A stretch of 64,000 bases of DNA from NCBI GenBank assembly GCA_015075305.1, contig JABTUS010000002.1, forward strand, positions 186,001-250,000. The letters run 5' to 3'. This document shows, piece by piece, positions 17,843 to 27,200 of the stretch (its first letter is position 1; the number at the start of each line of letters is the position of its first letter). The notes under the pieces are model-generated. The model saw nothing but the letters and a program-made list of their open reading frames with translations. It made no database searches and was not told where the DNA came from. Both the position numbers and the translations under genes were made by a program. Source of the stretch: Opitutaceae bacterium (lineage in GTDB: Bacteria > Verrucomicrobiota > Verrucomicrobiia > Opitutales > Opitutaceae).

Positions 17843-19344
17843 CGCCACTCGTCTTCCCTCAAAGGCTTCGGAATCATCGCAGCCACATTTCAAGGCGCGC
17901 CTCGACACGTCTCCTCCAATTTGTCCTTGGTCTTGCCACTCTGATTGCCGCTTCGTCCTTCGGCACCGCCGCACCCGCGCAGCGCCCCAATGTCCTGCTG
18001 ATTCTCGCCGACAACTGGGCCTGGCCCAACGCCGGCGCTCTTGGCGATCCGCTTGCGCACACGCCAGCCTTTGACCGCATCGCGCGCGAGGGCGTGGTTT
18101 TCACGCACACCTTCAATCCCGTGCCATCCTGCTCGCCCACGCGATCCTGCCTGCTCACGGGTCGCATCGCGCACCAACTGGGTGAGCGCGCCAGCCTCTG
18201 GAGCGCATTCCCCAAGGACTCGCCGGTCATGACTGAAATTCTGAAGGCGGCCGGCTACGAAATCGGCTACAGTGGCAAGCCATGGGGGCCGGGAAATCAC
18301 GAAATATCCGGCTGGAAGGACAATCCCGTCGGACCAAAGTACGCCAGCTTCGAGGAGTTCCTCTCACATTCCGGGTCAGCGAATCCGTTCTTTTTCTGGC
18401 TGGGAAACACGGATACCGCCACCAAGGGAGGGCGGCTGCCCTTCCTGGACAAGGCCACCGCTGTCATCAAGGCCTCGCAGATCGTCGTTCCCCCGGAGCT
18501 GCCCGACGCGCCGGAAACGCGGCGTGATCTTCTCAATTACTACGGCGGCGTGATGTCTCTCGACGAAACCGCCGCCCACGCCATCGCCCTGCTGGAAAAA
18601 TCAGGTCAGCTCGACAACACCGTTGTCATCTACACCAGCGACAACGGCTGGCAGATGCCGCGCGGGCTCGCCAACTGCTACGACTCCGGTTCACGCGTAC
18701 CGCTCGCCATCCGATGGGGCGCCCACCTGCGGCATGGGCGCCGGGTCGACCAGTTTGTGAACGTGGCCGAACTCGGGCCCACCATCCTCGAGCTCTGCGG
18801 TGTTCCACCACCGGCATCGATGACGCTGCACAGCGTCCGCAATCTGCTGCTCGGACTTCCGGATTCCACTCCCCGCGACGCCGCCTTCATCGAACGCGAG
18901 CGCCACGCCAATGTCCGCCACGACAACCTCAGCTACCCGATTCGCGCCATTCGCACGCGGGATTTCCTTTATATCCGCAACCTCCGGCCCGACCGCTGGC
19001 CAGCCGGAGATCCCGATGTCCTGTTTGTCCACGGGCGCCCCTACGGCGACGTCGACACCACCCTCACGAAGGACCTGCTGCTGCGCCACTTGAAGGATCC
19101 CGGCTACGCACGCTACATCTCCCTCATCTTCGACAAGCGGCCAGCCGAGGAGCTCTACGACCTATCCAAAGACCCGCACCAGATCGTGAATGTCGCCGGC
19201 CTTCCCGCCTATGAGAATCAGCAGGCCGCCCTGCGCCAGCGCCTCGATCGCTGGATGAACGAAACCCATGACCCGCGCGTTGATCCAGGGTACGATGCCT
19301 GGGACTTCTACCCGTACTACGGCAAACCGCCCAAACTCGACTGA
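17839..19344 (+). CDS. Secreted sulfatase, Cys-type (S1 family) copy 1
   Basis: 501 residues from a GTG that overlaps the upstream stop by 4 nt. Signal peptide about residues 20-45 (LLQFVLGLATLIAASSFGTA). The sulfatase signature CSPTR (C-x-P-x-R) supplies the cysteine that must be converted to formylglycine; VIYTSDNGWQMPRG supplies the later Asp-Asn metal ligands. The N-terminal metal motif reads LADNW where most sulfatases have ADD, so the second Asp ligand is Asn. The overall pattern (TPAFDRIAREGVVFTHTF, GYSGKPWGPGN) resembles sulfamidase/heparan N-sulfatase-like bacterial sulfatases. It is the last gene of the operon with receptor 2, acyltransferase and lyase, and converges on the ROK gene with a 28-bp overlap. 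Confidence 0.9.
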   Translation: MTPLVFPQRLRNHRSHISRRASTRLLQFVLGLATLIAASSFGTAAPAQRPNVLLILADNWAWPNAGALGDPLAHTPAFDRIAREGVVFTHTFNPVPSCSPTRSCLLTGRIAHQLGERASLWSAFPKDSPVMTEILKAAGYEIGYSGKPWGPGNHEISGWKDNPVGPKYASFEEFLSHSGSANPFFFWLGNTDTATKGGRLPFLDKATAVIKASQIVVPPELPDAPETRRDLLNYYGGVMSLDETAAHAIALLEKSGQLDNTVVIYTSDNGWQMPRGLANCYDSGSRVPLAIRWGAHLRHGRRVDQFVNVAELGPTILELCGVPPPASMTLHSVRNLLLGLPDSTPRDAAFIERERHANVRHDNLSYPIRAIRTRDFLYIRNLRPDRWPAGDPDVLFVHGRPYGDVDTTLTKDLLLRHLKDPGYARYISLIFDKRPAEELYDLSKDPHQIVNVAGLPAYENQQAALRQRLDRWMNETHDPRVDPGYDAWDFYPYYGKPPKLD

Positions 19345-20246
19345 GTGTCGGGCATCCGGCGAGCGGCGCCCGCGCGACGCGCCCCAGTCTGTCCAGCGGA
19401 TTTGATCGGAACACGCCGCACAACCGCGGTCAACGCACTGCCCGTGCCGCGGTCGGATGCCGATCGATGTTCATCCCCGTCGCATTGATGGTTTGAATGC
19501 AGCGGGTGCAGCAGTCCGGTCGCCAGCACCGCTGCTCCCACAATCCCCGCATTGTTGCGCAATGCCGCGGGTACAAGCTCCGCACGATGGCGGAGGTGCC
19601 TGAAGAAGCGGGCGTGGTGCACAGCCTGGCCGCCGCCAAAGATGATGAGCTCGGGCCACACGAGGCGCTCCACCAGCTCCAAGAACTCGTTCACGCGCAC
19701 GCACCAGACGGGCCAGCTCAGTTTTTCCGCGGCGCGTCTCGCCGCGGACGCATACAATTCCGCCCGGTCGCCATGCAGGGGCAGCCCGCCGAATTCGCAT
19801 GGAATCACCACGCCGTCATGCGCCAGCGCCGAGCCAATGCCCGTGCCAAACGTGAGCACCAGCGTCTTTTCCGACCGGCCCCGGCCCGCGCCAAAGCGCA
19901 TCTCCGCCCGCGCCGCAGCCTCCGCGTCATTCAGGATGACCACCGGACAGCCGGCCGCCCGAGAGAGCATCCGGGTGTCGACGCCCGCGGTTTCCGGATG
20001 CAGATTGTCCGACGTCACCACGCGCCCCTTCTGCACCACGCAGGGGAAACCGATCCCGACCGCAGCCGCGCGCCCAAAGCTCCGCGCCATCGTCGCAATC
20101 GCCGCCAGCAGTTGTCCCCTCGCAAGCGGGCGCGGTGTCGCCATCGCGCGCGGGTTTTCCAGCAGCCGCCCAGTGACAGGATCAACCGGCGCCGCTTTCA
20201 ACGATGCGACCCCAATATCGATGCCGATGACATGCTCCGCGCTCAT
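19317..20246 (-). CDS. ROK-family sugar kinase, polyphosphate-glucokinase-like
   Basis: 309 residues. The N-terminal phosphate loop HVIGIDIGVASLKAAPVD, the block VVILNDAEAAARAEMRFGAG (catalytic Asp) and LTFGTGIGSALAHDGVVIP match polyphosphate or ATP glucokinases of the ROK family. The usual ROK zinc cysteine cluster is not seen, as is normal for the polyphosphate-glucokinase branch. The last 55 or so residues (after VLATGLLHPLH) are low-complexity, Arg-rich and without homology, and run into the convergent sulfatase gene, so the tail may be dispensable. The start ATG lies 5 bp after the upstream sulfatase stop, an operon pair. It likely phosphorylates a monosaccharide released by the locus. 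Confidence 0.78.
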   Translation of the reverse strand: MSAEHVIGIDIGVASLKAAPVDPVTGRLLENPRAMATPRPLARGQLLAAIATMARSFGRAAAVGIGFPCVVQKGRVVTSDNLHPETAGVDTRMLSRAAGCPVVILNDAEAAARAEMRFGAGRGRSEKTLVLTFGTGIGSALAHDGVVIPCEFGGLPLHGDRAELYASAARRAAEKLSWPVWCVRVNEFLELVERLVWPELIIFGGGQAVHHARFFRHLRHRAELVPAALRNNAGIVGAAVLATGLLHPLHSNHQCDGDEHRSASDRGTGSALTAVVRRVPIKSAGQTGARRAGAARRMPDTQSSLGGLP

Positions 20247-20251
20247 GCAAT

Positions 20252-21781
20252 CTAGTGCGTGAAGAGGTGCGCGCCATCGAAGTTGTCTTTATCCCACGTG
20301 TTGACGTCGCCGTGGTAAAAATAGTGATCGATGCTGTCATCACCGGGGTTGAGTCGCGGGTCGTTGGTTGCGCGCATCCAGTCCATCACGCGCTGCTTCA
20401 GTGAGCTCTGAACCGCGGCATATTCCGGCTTGTCGGCGACATTGACCAGTTGGTCCGGATCCTTTCGAAGATCGTAAAGCTCCACGGCGGGCCGATGTTC
20501 GAAAGAGAGCTCAAAATAGCGCTGCATTCCGGGATCGTTCCGCTTGTTCATGAGAAACGTCTTGATCGGTCCGTTGTCGATGTCGCCATACGGTCCGACC
20601 GACTGGTGCTTCACCGGATCTCCCGCCGGCCAGCGGTCGGGTCGGAGATTGAGCAGCAGCAGGTAATCACGGGTACGGATCCCTCGAATCGGATAACCCA
20701 GATCTCCGGCGCGCACATTGGCATGGCGTTCGCGCTCGACGAAAACGGCGTCCCGCTTGACGGAATCCTTCTTCCCCTCGATCAGGCTCGCAAAGCTGCC
20801 GCACGTCATCGACGCCGGCACGGGCAGGCCGGTCAGTTCGAGCACGGTCGGCGCAAATTCGCTCAAATTTACGAAGCCATCGACCCTGCGTCCGCCGGCG
20901 ATTGATCGACCCCACACCGCCATTGGAACCTTGAGTCCGTCGTCGTAGCAGTTCGCCAGCCCCCGCGGAATCTGCCATCCGTTGTCGCTGCAGCAGATCA
21001 CGATGGTGTCCCTGGCAAGCCCATGCTTCTCCAACGCCTCCATGGCCGCACCAACCGCCTGATCGAATCGTCGCACGCCATTGTAGTACGCCAGCAGCGC
21101 GGCGCGGACCTCGGGTGTATCCGGCAGGTGCGAGGGAACCTTCACCGAGGCGGGATCAAGTCCCCTGGCCGCCTCGGCATGGTAGTCCCACTGCCCGATC
21201 GCGGTGTCGAGATTTCCGAGCCAGAAGAAGAACGGCTGTCCATCTGACCGTTGTTTCAAGAACGCGCCGAAATCGGCAAACCGGCGGCCAACGGGATTCT
21301 CCGCCCAGCCGCTGGCGACATAGTTGCCCGGCCCCCAGCCCTTGCCCGAGTAGCCCGTGACATAACCTGCGCGCCGCAGCAGATCCGACAGCAGCGGATA
21401 CTCCGAGGGAAGCGAACTCCACAGATTCACCGCCTCTCCGAGCTGGTGGGCGTAGCGCCCCGCGAGCATGCTTGCGCGTGTCGGTGAGCAGGACGGCACG
21501 GGACAGAATGCATTGTCGAAATAGACGCCTTCGCGCGCGAGGCGGTCGAAATTGGGCGTGCGCACGGTGCGATCGCCCGCAAAGGAACTGTGCGGCGCGG
21601 CCCAGTTGTCGGCGAGGAGCAGAAGAATGTTGGGACGCCGCGGCTGCGCGCCGTCCGGGCCCGATGGCGCGGACCATCCCATGCCTGACCCGAAACACAG
21701 CCACCCCGCGAGAAGCATGCAGAATCGGACAAGAATTCGATCGTTCCGACGATCGAGGATCGGTGGGGGATGCGGAGCCAT
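20252..21781 (-). CDS. Secreted sulfatase, Cys-type (S1 family) copy 2
   Basis: 509 residues from the ATG at 21781, which gives a signal peptide (VRFCMLLAGWLCFGSGMGWSA) and keeps the gene clear of the divergent LacI gene; a start at 21862 is possible but would overlap it. CSPTR is the formylglycine site, and VICCSDNGWQIPRGLANCYD parallels copy 1 almost word for word, as do LWSSLPSEYPLLSDLL and SGKGWGPGNYVASGW. Like copy 1 it has LADNWA instead of ADD at the first metal motif. The two are close paralogues but not recent duplicates. It begins an operon with the ROK kinase gene. Confidence 0.9.
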   Translation of the reverse strand: MAPHPPPILDRRNDRILVRFCMLLAGWLCFGSGMGWSAPSGPDGAQPRRPNILLLLADNWAAPHSSFAGDRTVRTPNFDRLAREGVYFDNAFCPVPSCSPTRASMLAGRYAHQLGEAVNLWSSLPSEYPLLSDLLRRAGYVTGYSGKGWGPGNYVASGWAENPVGRRFADFGAFLKQRSDGQPFFFWLGNLDTAIGQWDYHAEAARGLDPASVKVPSHLPDTPEVRAALLAYYNGVRRFDQAVGAAMEALEKHGLARDTIVICCSDNGWQIPRGLANCYDDGLKVPMAVWGRSIAGGRRVDGFVNLSEFAPTVLELTGLPVPASMTCGSFASLIEGKKDSVKRDAVFVERERHANVRAGDLGYPIRGIRTRDYLLLLNLRPDRWPAGDPVKHQSVGPYGDIDNGPIKTFLMNKRNDPGMQRYFELSFEHRPAVELYDLRKDPDQLVNVADKPEYAAVQSSLKQRVMDWMRATNDPRLNPGDDSIDHYFYHGDVNTWDKDNFDGAHLFTH

Positions 21782-21836
21782 GGCTGTGAGGGCTGCAAGC
21801 GTCCGGAATTCGTTTGAAAAAACGAGGGGGCTCTTG

Positions 21837-21850
21837 TGCAAAGTATTGCA
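21837..21850. promoter_or_regulatory. Imperfect inverted repeat overlapping a LacI-family start codon
   Basis: TGCAAAGTATTGCA is a dyad with 5-bp arms (TGCAA/TTGCA) and lies in the 68-bp divergent space between sulfatase copy 2 and the LacI gene, its last base being the A of the ATG at 21850. The position suits an autoregulatory operator, but the centre lacks the CG usual for LacI operators. Confidence 0.3.
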
Positions 21851-22890
21851 TGCCGGGACCACGGACCAGCATGAACCAGTTGGCGAAGGCTGCGGGGGTG
21901 AGTGTGTCGACCGTCTCGCGGGCCTTGCGCAGCCAGTCCTCCATTCCGGAGGAGACGAGGCGTCGCATCCAGCAGCTGGCGGACAAGCTGGGATACAGGC
22001 CCGATCCGATGTTGAATGCGCTCTACTCGTATCGCCGTGGAATCACCAAGGCTGAATACCAGCCGACGCTCGGCATGGTCGCGACAAGCGCCGACTGGAA
22101 ACTCAGCCTCGCCTGTCGTCTCTACCATGAGGGAGCCGGGCGCCGCGCGGAGGACCTCGGCTACCGGGTCGAGGTGTTTGTCGTCGAGCCCGGCAGACTC
22201 ACTGCGCAGAGGCTCGCAGGCATACTGGAAACGCGTGGCATCCGCGGTGTCATGACCCTTCCGATCCTGGATGCCTCGGCGAACCTTGACCTGCTCCCGC
22301 AGAAATTCGTCGTCGTGGCGCTCGGTTACAAATTCCAGGCGTCGTCGATCAACCGGGTTTCGATCAATCATTTTTCTGCGATGGGCCAGGCCTTGGAGCA
22401 ACTCGCCGCACTCGGGTACCGCAGACCCGGACTCGTGCTGCGCGCCGAGAGCCCCAGGATCGCGCCGACCGGCGTGACACACGTCGGCAAACTCTGGGAA
22501 GGCGGTTACCTGGCCGAACGCGCAAAACTTTTCCCCGAATTGGACATACCCGCCATCAAGACAGCCGATGCGCGCCACCTCAACGCCTGGTTGGGTCGAT
22601 ACTCTCCCGACGTCCTGATTTCGCAGGACCGCGATGTGCGCCGTCTGCTGGACCGTGCGAACACCGGCTTTCCAGTCGCCTACACGATGGTCGACGACGA
22701 CACCACGCTGACCGGAATCCACCAGAATTCACTCCAAGTCGGGCGCCGCGCAGTCGATCTGCTGGTGGCGGAACTCTACCGCCCCGAAACAGAATCGTCC
22801 GCCGCCCCGGTGACCCTCCTGGTGGGCACAACTTGGAACAGTGGGACCGCCGCGTGCTTGGAACACACGCGCATGGGACACAAGCCATAG
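21850..22890 (+). CDS. LacI-family transcriptional regulator 1
   Basis: 346 residues from ATG 21850; ATG 21871 and TTG 21814 are alternatives. The N-terminal helix-turn-helix is MNQLAKAAGVSVSTVSRALRS followed by the hinge-type ADKLGYRPDPMLNAL. The remainder is a periplasmic-binding-protein-like effector domain. It is divergent from sulfatase copy 2 with 68 bp between starts and converges on LacI regulator 2. The sulfatase-ROK pair is its likely target; whether it also controls the receptor 2 operon cannot be seen, since no shared site is evident ahead of 12512. Confidence 0.88.
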   Translation: MPGPRTSMNQLAKAAGVSVSTVSRALRSQSSIPEETRRRIQQLADKLGYRPDPMLNALYSYRRGITKAEYQPTLGMVATSADWKLSLACRLYHEGAGRRAEDLGYRVEVFVVEPGRLTAQRLAGILETRGIRGVMTLPILDASANLDLLPQKFVVVALGYKFQASSINRVSINHFSAMGQALEQLAALGYRRPGLVLRAESPRIAPTGVTHVGKLWEGGYLAERAKLFPELDIPAIKTADARHLNAWLGRYSPDVLISQDRDVRRLLDRANTGFPVAYTMVDDDTTLTGIHQNSLQVGRRAVDLLVAELYRPETESSAAPVTLLVGTTWNSGTAACLEHTRMGHKP

Positions 22891-22946
22891 ACACAATAGT
22901 GTCAGTCTTGGATATTCCTCGTCTCGGGGCCGGCTCCAAGGACTTC

Positions 22947-23984
22947 TCATGCGGACCGGGTCATGCACGGCCCATCTGATTTTCGAGGCACCAGAACCAC
23001 AGGTTCTAGATAATGAATATCCTCGGGTCGAGCCAGACCACGAAGAAGTCGAAGCAGGCTTTGTCCAATGTGGCGACCATTCTCAAAAACCTGATGATCC
23101 ACCGTGGTCAGAGGGGGGTCGCAGAAAGCCGAGGCGCTTGTGTTTCCATAGCCCGCAATTGAAACATCCATGCCAATTCTAAGCCCGCGTTCCCGGCAGG
23201 CTGCAATCGCACCAAACGCCATCGCATCGGTCGCGCAGATGATGGAAGTCGGCGGGTGTGCGCTGACCAGCAGCGAACGACAAAGGGCGTATCCGCTGGA
23301 TTCGCTCAGCTCGCCGTTGAGCATCCTCAAGGAATCTACCGGCAATCGGCTCTCCTCGATGGCGCGGACATAACCCTGCTGGCGCAGCTGCGCGAAATAG
23401 TAGTGAAGGGGCCCGTTCAGCAACGCGATGCGTGCATGTCCGAATTCAATCTGACGCCGTGTGAGCAGGTAGAACGCCTTTTCGTTGTCGGTATCGACCC
23501 ATGCGTACGGTTCGGTGTCGCCGGTTCGTCCATAGGTGACGAACGGAATCCCCGCCTTACGGGCGAGTTCCACCCGGGGATCCTCAATCCGGGTCCGGCC
23601 GATGATGAGTGCGTCGACCCAGCTTCCGCGCACCAAATTCTCATACAGGGCTGTTTCACGCGCCGGATCATTGCGGGTCTGAATCGTTGCGATCAAATGA
23701 TAGCCCGCGTCCTCCAATTCAATCGCCGCCCCTCCCAGGAGACCGGAATAGACTGAGTCAACCCCATGATTTCCCTCGCTGACAGCGGGCAGAATCATTC
23801 CCACCGCCGATGTGGTTCCTGATTTCAGACGTCGTGCGCCCGGGTTGGGGCGATATCCGATCTCGGTCGCGCGTCTCCTGATGCGTTCCCGCGTTGCAGG
23901 AGAAACATCCTTATACCCATTCAACGCACGAGACACGGTTGAAATGGAAAGTCCCAAGTCGCGGGCTAGCGAAACGATCGACAT
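22947..23984 (-). CDS. LacI-family transcriptional regulator 2
   Basis: 345 residues from the ATG at 23984, where the helix-turn-helix begins directly (MSIVSLARDLGLSISTVSRA, LNGYKDVSPATRERI, then IGYRPNPGARRLKSG as hinge). The effector-binding domain follows with typical VGMILPAVSEG, TSIICATDAMAFGAIAA and SIAGYGNTSASAFCDPPLTTV blocks. It is transcribed away from the GH65-GH63 gene. Two CAAAAAC-type dyads lie in the space between them, the natural candidates for its operators and for autoregulation. A sensed sugar cannot be inferred. Confidence 0.9.
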   Translation of the reverse strand: MSIVSLARDLGLSISTVSRALNGYKDVSPATRERIRRRATEIGYRPNPGARRLKSGTTSAVGMILPAVSEGNHGVDSVYSGLLGGAAIELEDAGYHLIATIQTRNDPARETALYENLVRGSWVDALIIGRTRIEDPRVELARKAGIPFVTYGRTGDTEPYAWVDTDNEKAFYLLTRRQIEFGHARIALLNGPLHYYFAQLRQQGYVRAIEESRLPVDSLRMLNGELSESSGYALCRSLLVSAHPPTSIICATDAMAFGAIAACRERGLRIGMDVSIAGYGNTSASAFCDPPLTTVDHQVFENGRHIGQSLLRLLRGLARPEDIHYLEPVVLVPRKSDGPCMTRSA

Positions 23985-24118
23985 GTGTATCCGAAATGGC
24001 CGCGTGCCAGTCTCCAACCTTCAGTTTCCGACCCAAAGGGGGTCCCCAAGGCGGAGACATGACAGCGTTGCCTCGTGGAGCGTCGACCCAACATCAGCGG
24101 ATGAAAAGGAAATATTGA

Positions 24119-24132
24119 CAAAAACCTTTTTG
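24119..24132. promoter_or_regulatory. Near-palindromic LacI-type operator, distal copy
   Basis: CAAAAACCTTTTTG differs from a perfect dyad only at its central two bases. It lies 111 bp (centre to centre) from the perfect site at 24228-24245 and overlaps a TTGACA hexamer at 24115-24120 that could be a plus-strand -35 element. Confidence 0.55.
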
Positions 24133-24227
24133 TGGCGGGAAATGCTCAAACACCCCTCTCTCATTCCCCGCGTTCAGCCATGTGATTTTTCGCATCGATC
24201 CGAAGCTCTGAATTTCTCATTTTCATA

Positions 24228-24245
24228 AACAAAAACGTTTTTGTT
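24228..24245. promoter_or_regulatory. Perfect 18-bp palindromic LacI-type operator over the gene start
   Basis: AACAAAAACGTTTTTGTT is a perfect dyad with the central CG of LacI-family operators. It spans the TTG codons at 24241 and 24244 that are the only usable starts for the downstream gene, so bound repressor would cover the translation start region. It lies 244 bp upstream of the divergent LacI regulator 2 start. Confidence 0.75.
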
Positions 24246-27200
24246 GAATTCGATCCCATCACCTTCATTCGACCCCCGCATCGATTGCGGTTACATCCTC
24301 GAACACCAGCTCGTCGAGCCCAAGGCCTATCATCCGCTTCTGCTCTCGAACGGCCATTGGGGCTTCTACAGCTCGATTCGTGGAAGCGATGCAAGCCTGG
24401 GACATATGGGCGGCTTGATCGATAGAACGCCCGAAGACGTGTCCCGTCCGGTCTCCCTTCCTGATTGGAACAACGCGGACTACTTCAATGGCTGCGCATG
24501 GCTCAACTCCAGCGAGCTTTCCGCCAACGTGCTTCGAAACTATCGGCAGATTTTGAACATGAAAGGGGGGGTCCTGGAAACCCGCTACGACTGGCACGAT
24601 TCCAACGGCACAAGCTCAGTCGAATGCACAAGTCTTATCAGTCAGGCGCAACCCCATCTGGCGGCATCCCGCTTCAGCGTAACCCCGCATAGGTCCGGCC
24701 CCGCGCGTTTCCGGTTTTCGCTCGGCACAACTTGCAAGGAACCGGCTCGTCTGGCCCTGGCTCGACTCTCATGGGAGCAGCTCAAGGACGTGCTTGCCAA
24801 TGGGGAGGCAACGATACCGTCCGGTGTTTCGCCAGACAAGCGCCCAGCTCCACCAACCGAGATCCTGACCTGGATGGACCTGCAGCTCGCCCTGGCCGCC
24901 GAAGGCAGGGCATTGCGCATCAACAGCCTCACCGCACCCTCACGCGCCGCCCTTTGGTATTCCGGCGTGGCGGATATCGAGCGGCTGCACGTCGACCAGG
25001 AACGCATGATCCTGTCATTGAAGGGCCGCGCACGGCATGGTGTGTCTTTTGGGCAGGCGCTGGCCGTGGATGTGCCAAGTGGCTTGGATATCCATGGGGT
25101 TCGATCATGGATCGATGGAGAATGCGCTTTTCTTGAGATCGACGCCCACCTGACAGCTGGAAGCCCCTGCTCCTTCGTCCGCCATGTCTCAGTGTCGCGC
25201 GAAGACTGGGATTTTTCCAAGGATGGCGACGTCGAGCGTGTCCACGACGCCCGCCAGCAAGGATGGGAACACGCGCTCGGCGCGCAGCGGGCTGAGTGGG
25301 AGCAACTATGGCGGGCCGACATCGAAGTGGACGGTGATCCGGATTTCCAACGCGTGATCCGTTCGGAAATCTTCCAACTCCTGCAAATCTCAACCCGGGA
25401 CTATTTTGCCGGAGTCGGCGCCTGCGGAATTTCCTCCTCGTACTATGGCCATGTCTTCTGGGATGCGGATAGCTGGCTTTTTCCAGTCCTCCTGCTCCTT
25501 CATCCACAGCGCGCCCGAAATCTCGTTGAATTTCGCTTCCGCACGCTGACCTGGGCAAAGGCCAACGCCGAGCGCCAGGGTCTGCGTGGCGCAAAGTATC
25601 CATGGGAGTCGGATGCGGTGATGGGTACGGAGCAAACGCCTCACTTCGCCGGGGTGAACGGGGAGCGTGAGATCCTGTTGAATGGCTGCATCGCCATCGC
25701 CCAATGGCAGTACTTCATTGCGACGCAGGACCGTGAGTGGCTGCGCGATCGCGGCTTTCCCGTCATTGCCGCAACCGCCGACTTCTGGCTCAGCCGCGGG
25801 ACGCGCGGCTCCAACGGCGAACAGTTCGACATTCTGGCCGTAACCTCGGTTGATGAAAAGTACACGCACGTGAACAATGAGGCGTTCACAAACGCTGTTG
25901 CTCGTCGAAATCTGGAAATTGCAACCCTGGCGGCCCGCGAACTTGCGCTTGAGCCCGACCCGTTGTGGCAGGCGGTCGGCACCCGCATCAATCCGCCATT
26001 CTCCGAGACCGAGAACCGTCACCGTGTCTTTGACGAGAACGTGCCGCATGACCGGCGCACCTGGATGGCAGGATCGCTGACATTTCTCAGTTCGCCCAGT
26101 CTCGATCACCCCATGTCGCGCGACGTGCGACAGAACAACTACCGCTACGCGCTGGAAAAAAACAACGCATTGTCGCCGGAACCCAACCAGATGATGCAAA
26201 GCATGCTGGCTGCTCACGCCGCACAGCTGGGGGACGGAGACGCCGCGCTGCACTGGCTCACCCATGGACAGGAGTCCTTTCTCAAACCCCCTTTCCTGCT
26301 GCGCAGTGAAACCGCGGGCAACAACTGCACCCATCACTACGCGGCCGGAAGCGGCTTTCTTCAAAGCGTGATCTTTGGATTCACGGGGCTGCGCATCTCC
26401 GATGACGGCCTGCAGGGCAGATACGCCCCGGTGCTTCCCTCCACCTGGCGCTCGTTGACTCTGCGGGGACTCCAGTTTCGTGGCGCACGTTTTGACATCG
26501 TGCTGTCGAGAAACCCATCGGGCCTCGTCACGCTCGACAGGCAACCCGGGACGGACGGGAAATCCGCAACGGATGCGTTTTCGGCGCTTGCCCGCAAGTC
26601 GTGCGAGGTGCTCGATGCGAACTGGAGGGACGGATACACGATTCCTTCCGCACGGCTCTATCCGTTCCAATGGAACTGGGACTCCGGTTTCATCGCCCTC
26701 GGCCTTGCCTGCCATCGGCCGGAACGGGCCGTCGCCGAAATCCGAAGCCTGCTCAAGGGACAATGGCGAAGCGGTCTGCTTCCACACATCGTGTTTCACC
26801 GCGATGACCCGAATTATTTTCCGGGGCCCGATGTCTGGGCGACGGACAACATTCCCGACGGTCCGCAGGGGGTGCGCACCTCTGGAATCGTTCAACCACC
26901 GGTTCTCGGCTTCGTCGTGGATCGCATCGCCTCAACCCCGATGGGAAGGACGCCTCTTTGGAATGCATTCGAAAGGGAAATCTTTCCGCAGCTTGTCGCC
27001 TTTCACCGCTATCTTTACGAGCACCGCGATCCCGGGCGGGAGGGATTGGTCTGCATCCGGCACAACTGGGAGGCCGGCACGGACAACTCCCCTCCATATG
27101 ACACCGTTCTTGAGACAATCGACCCACGTCAGACACGCGATGTCACCGCGTTGCGGCGCGACCTGAGGAGCATTTCTGAGGGCCAGCGCCCGAGCCACGA

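Noticed and set aside
22890..22903. GACAC-AATA-GTGTC hairpin between the convergent LacI genes as a terminator
   Set aside because: Five-base stem, AT-containing, with no T-run on either side.
25390..26895. 501-codon minus-strand open frame
   Set aside because: Antisense to the GH65-GH63 gene, which carries clear motifs throughout.
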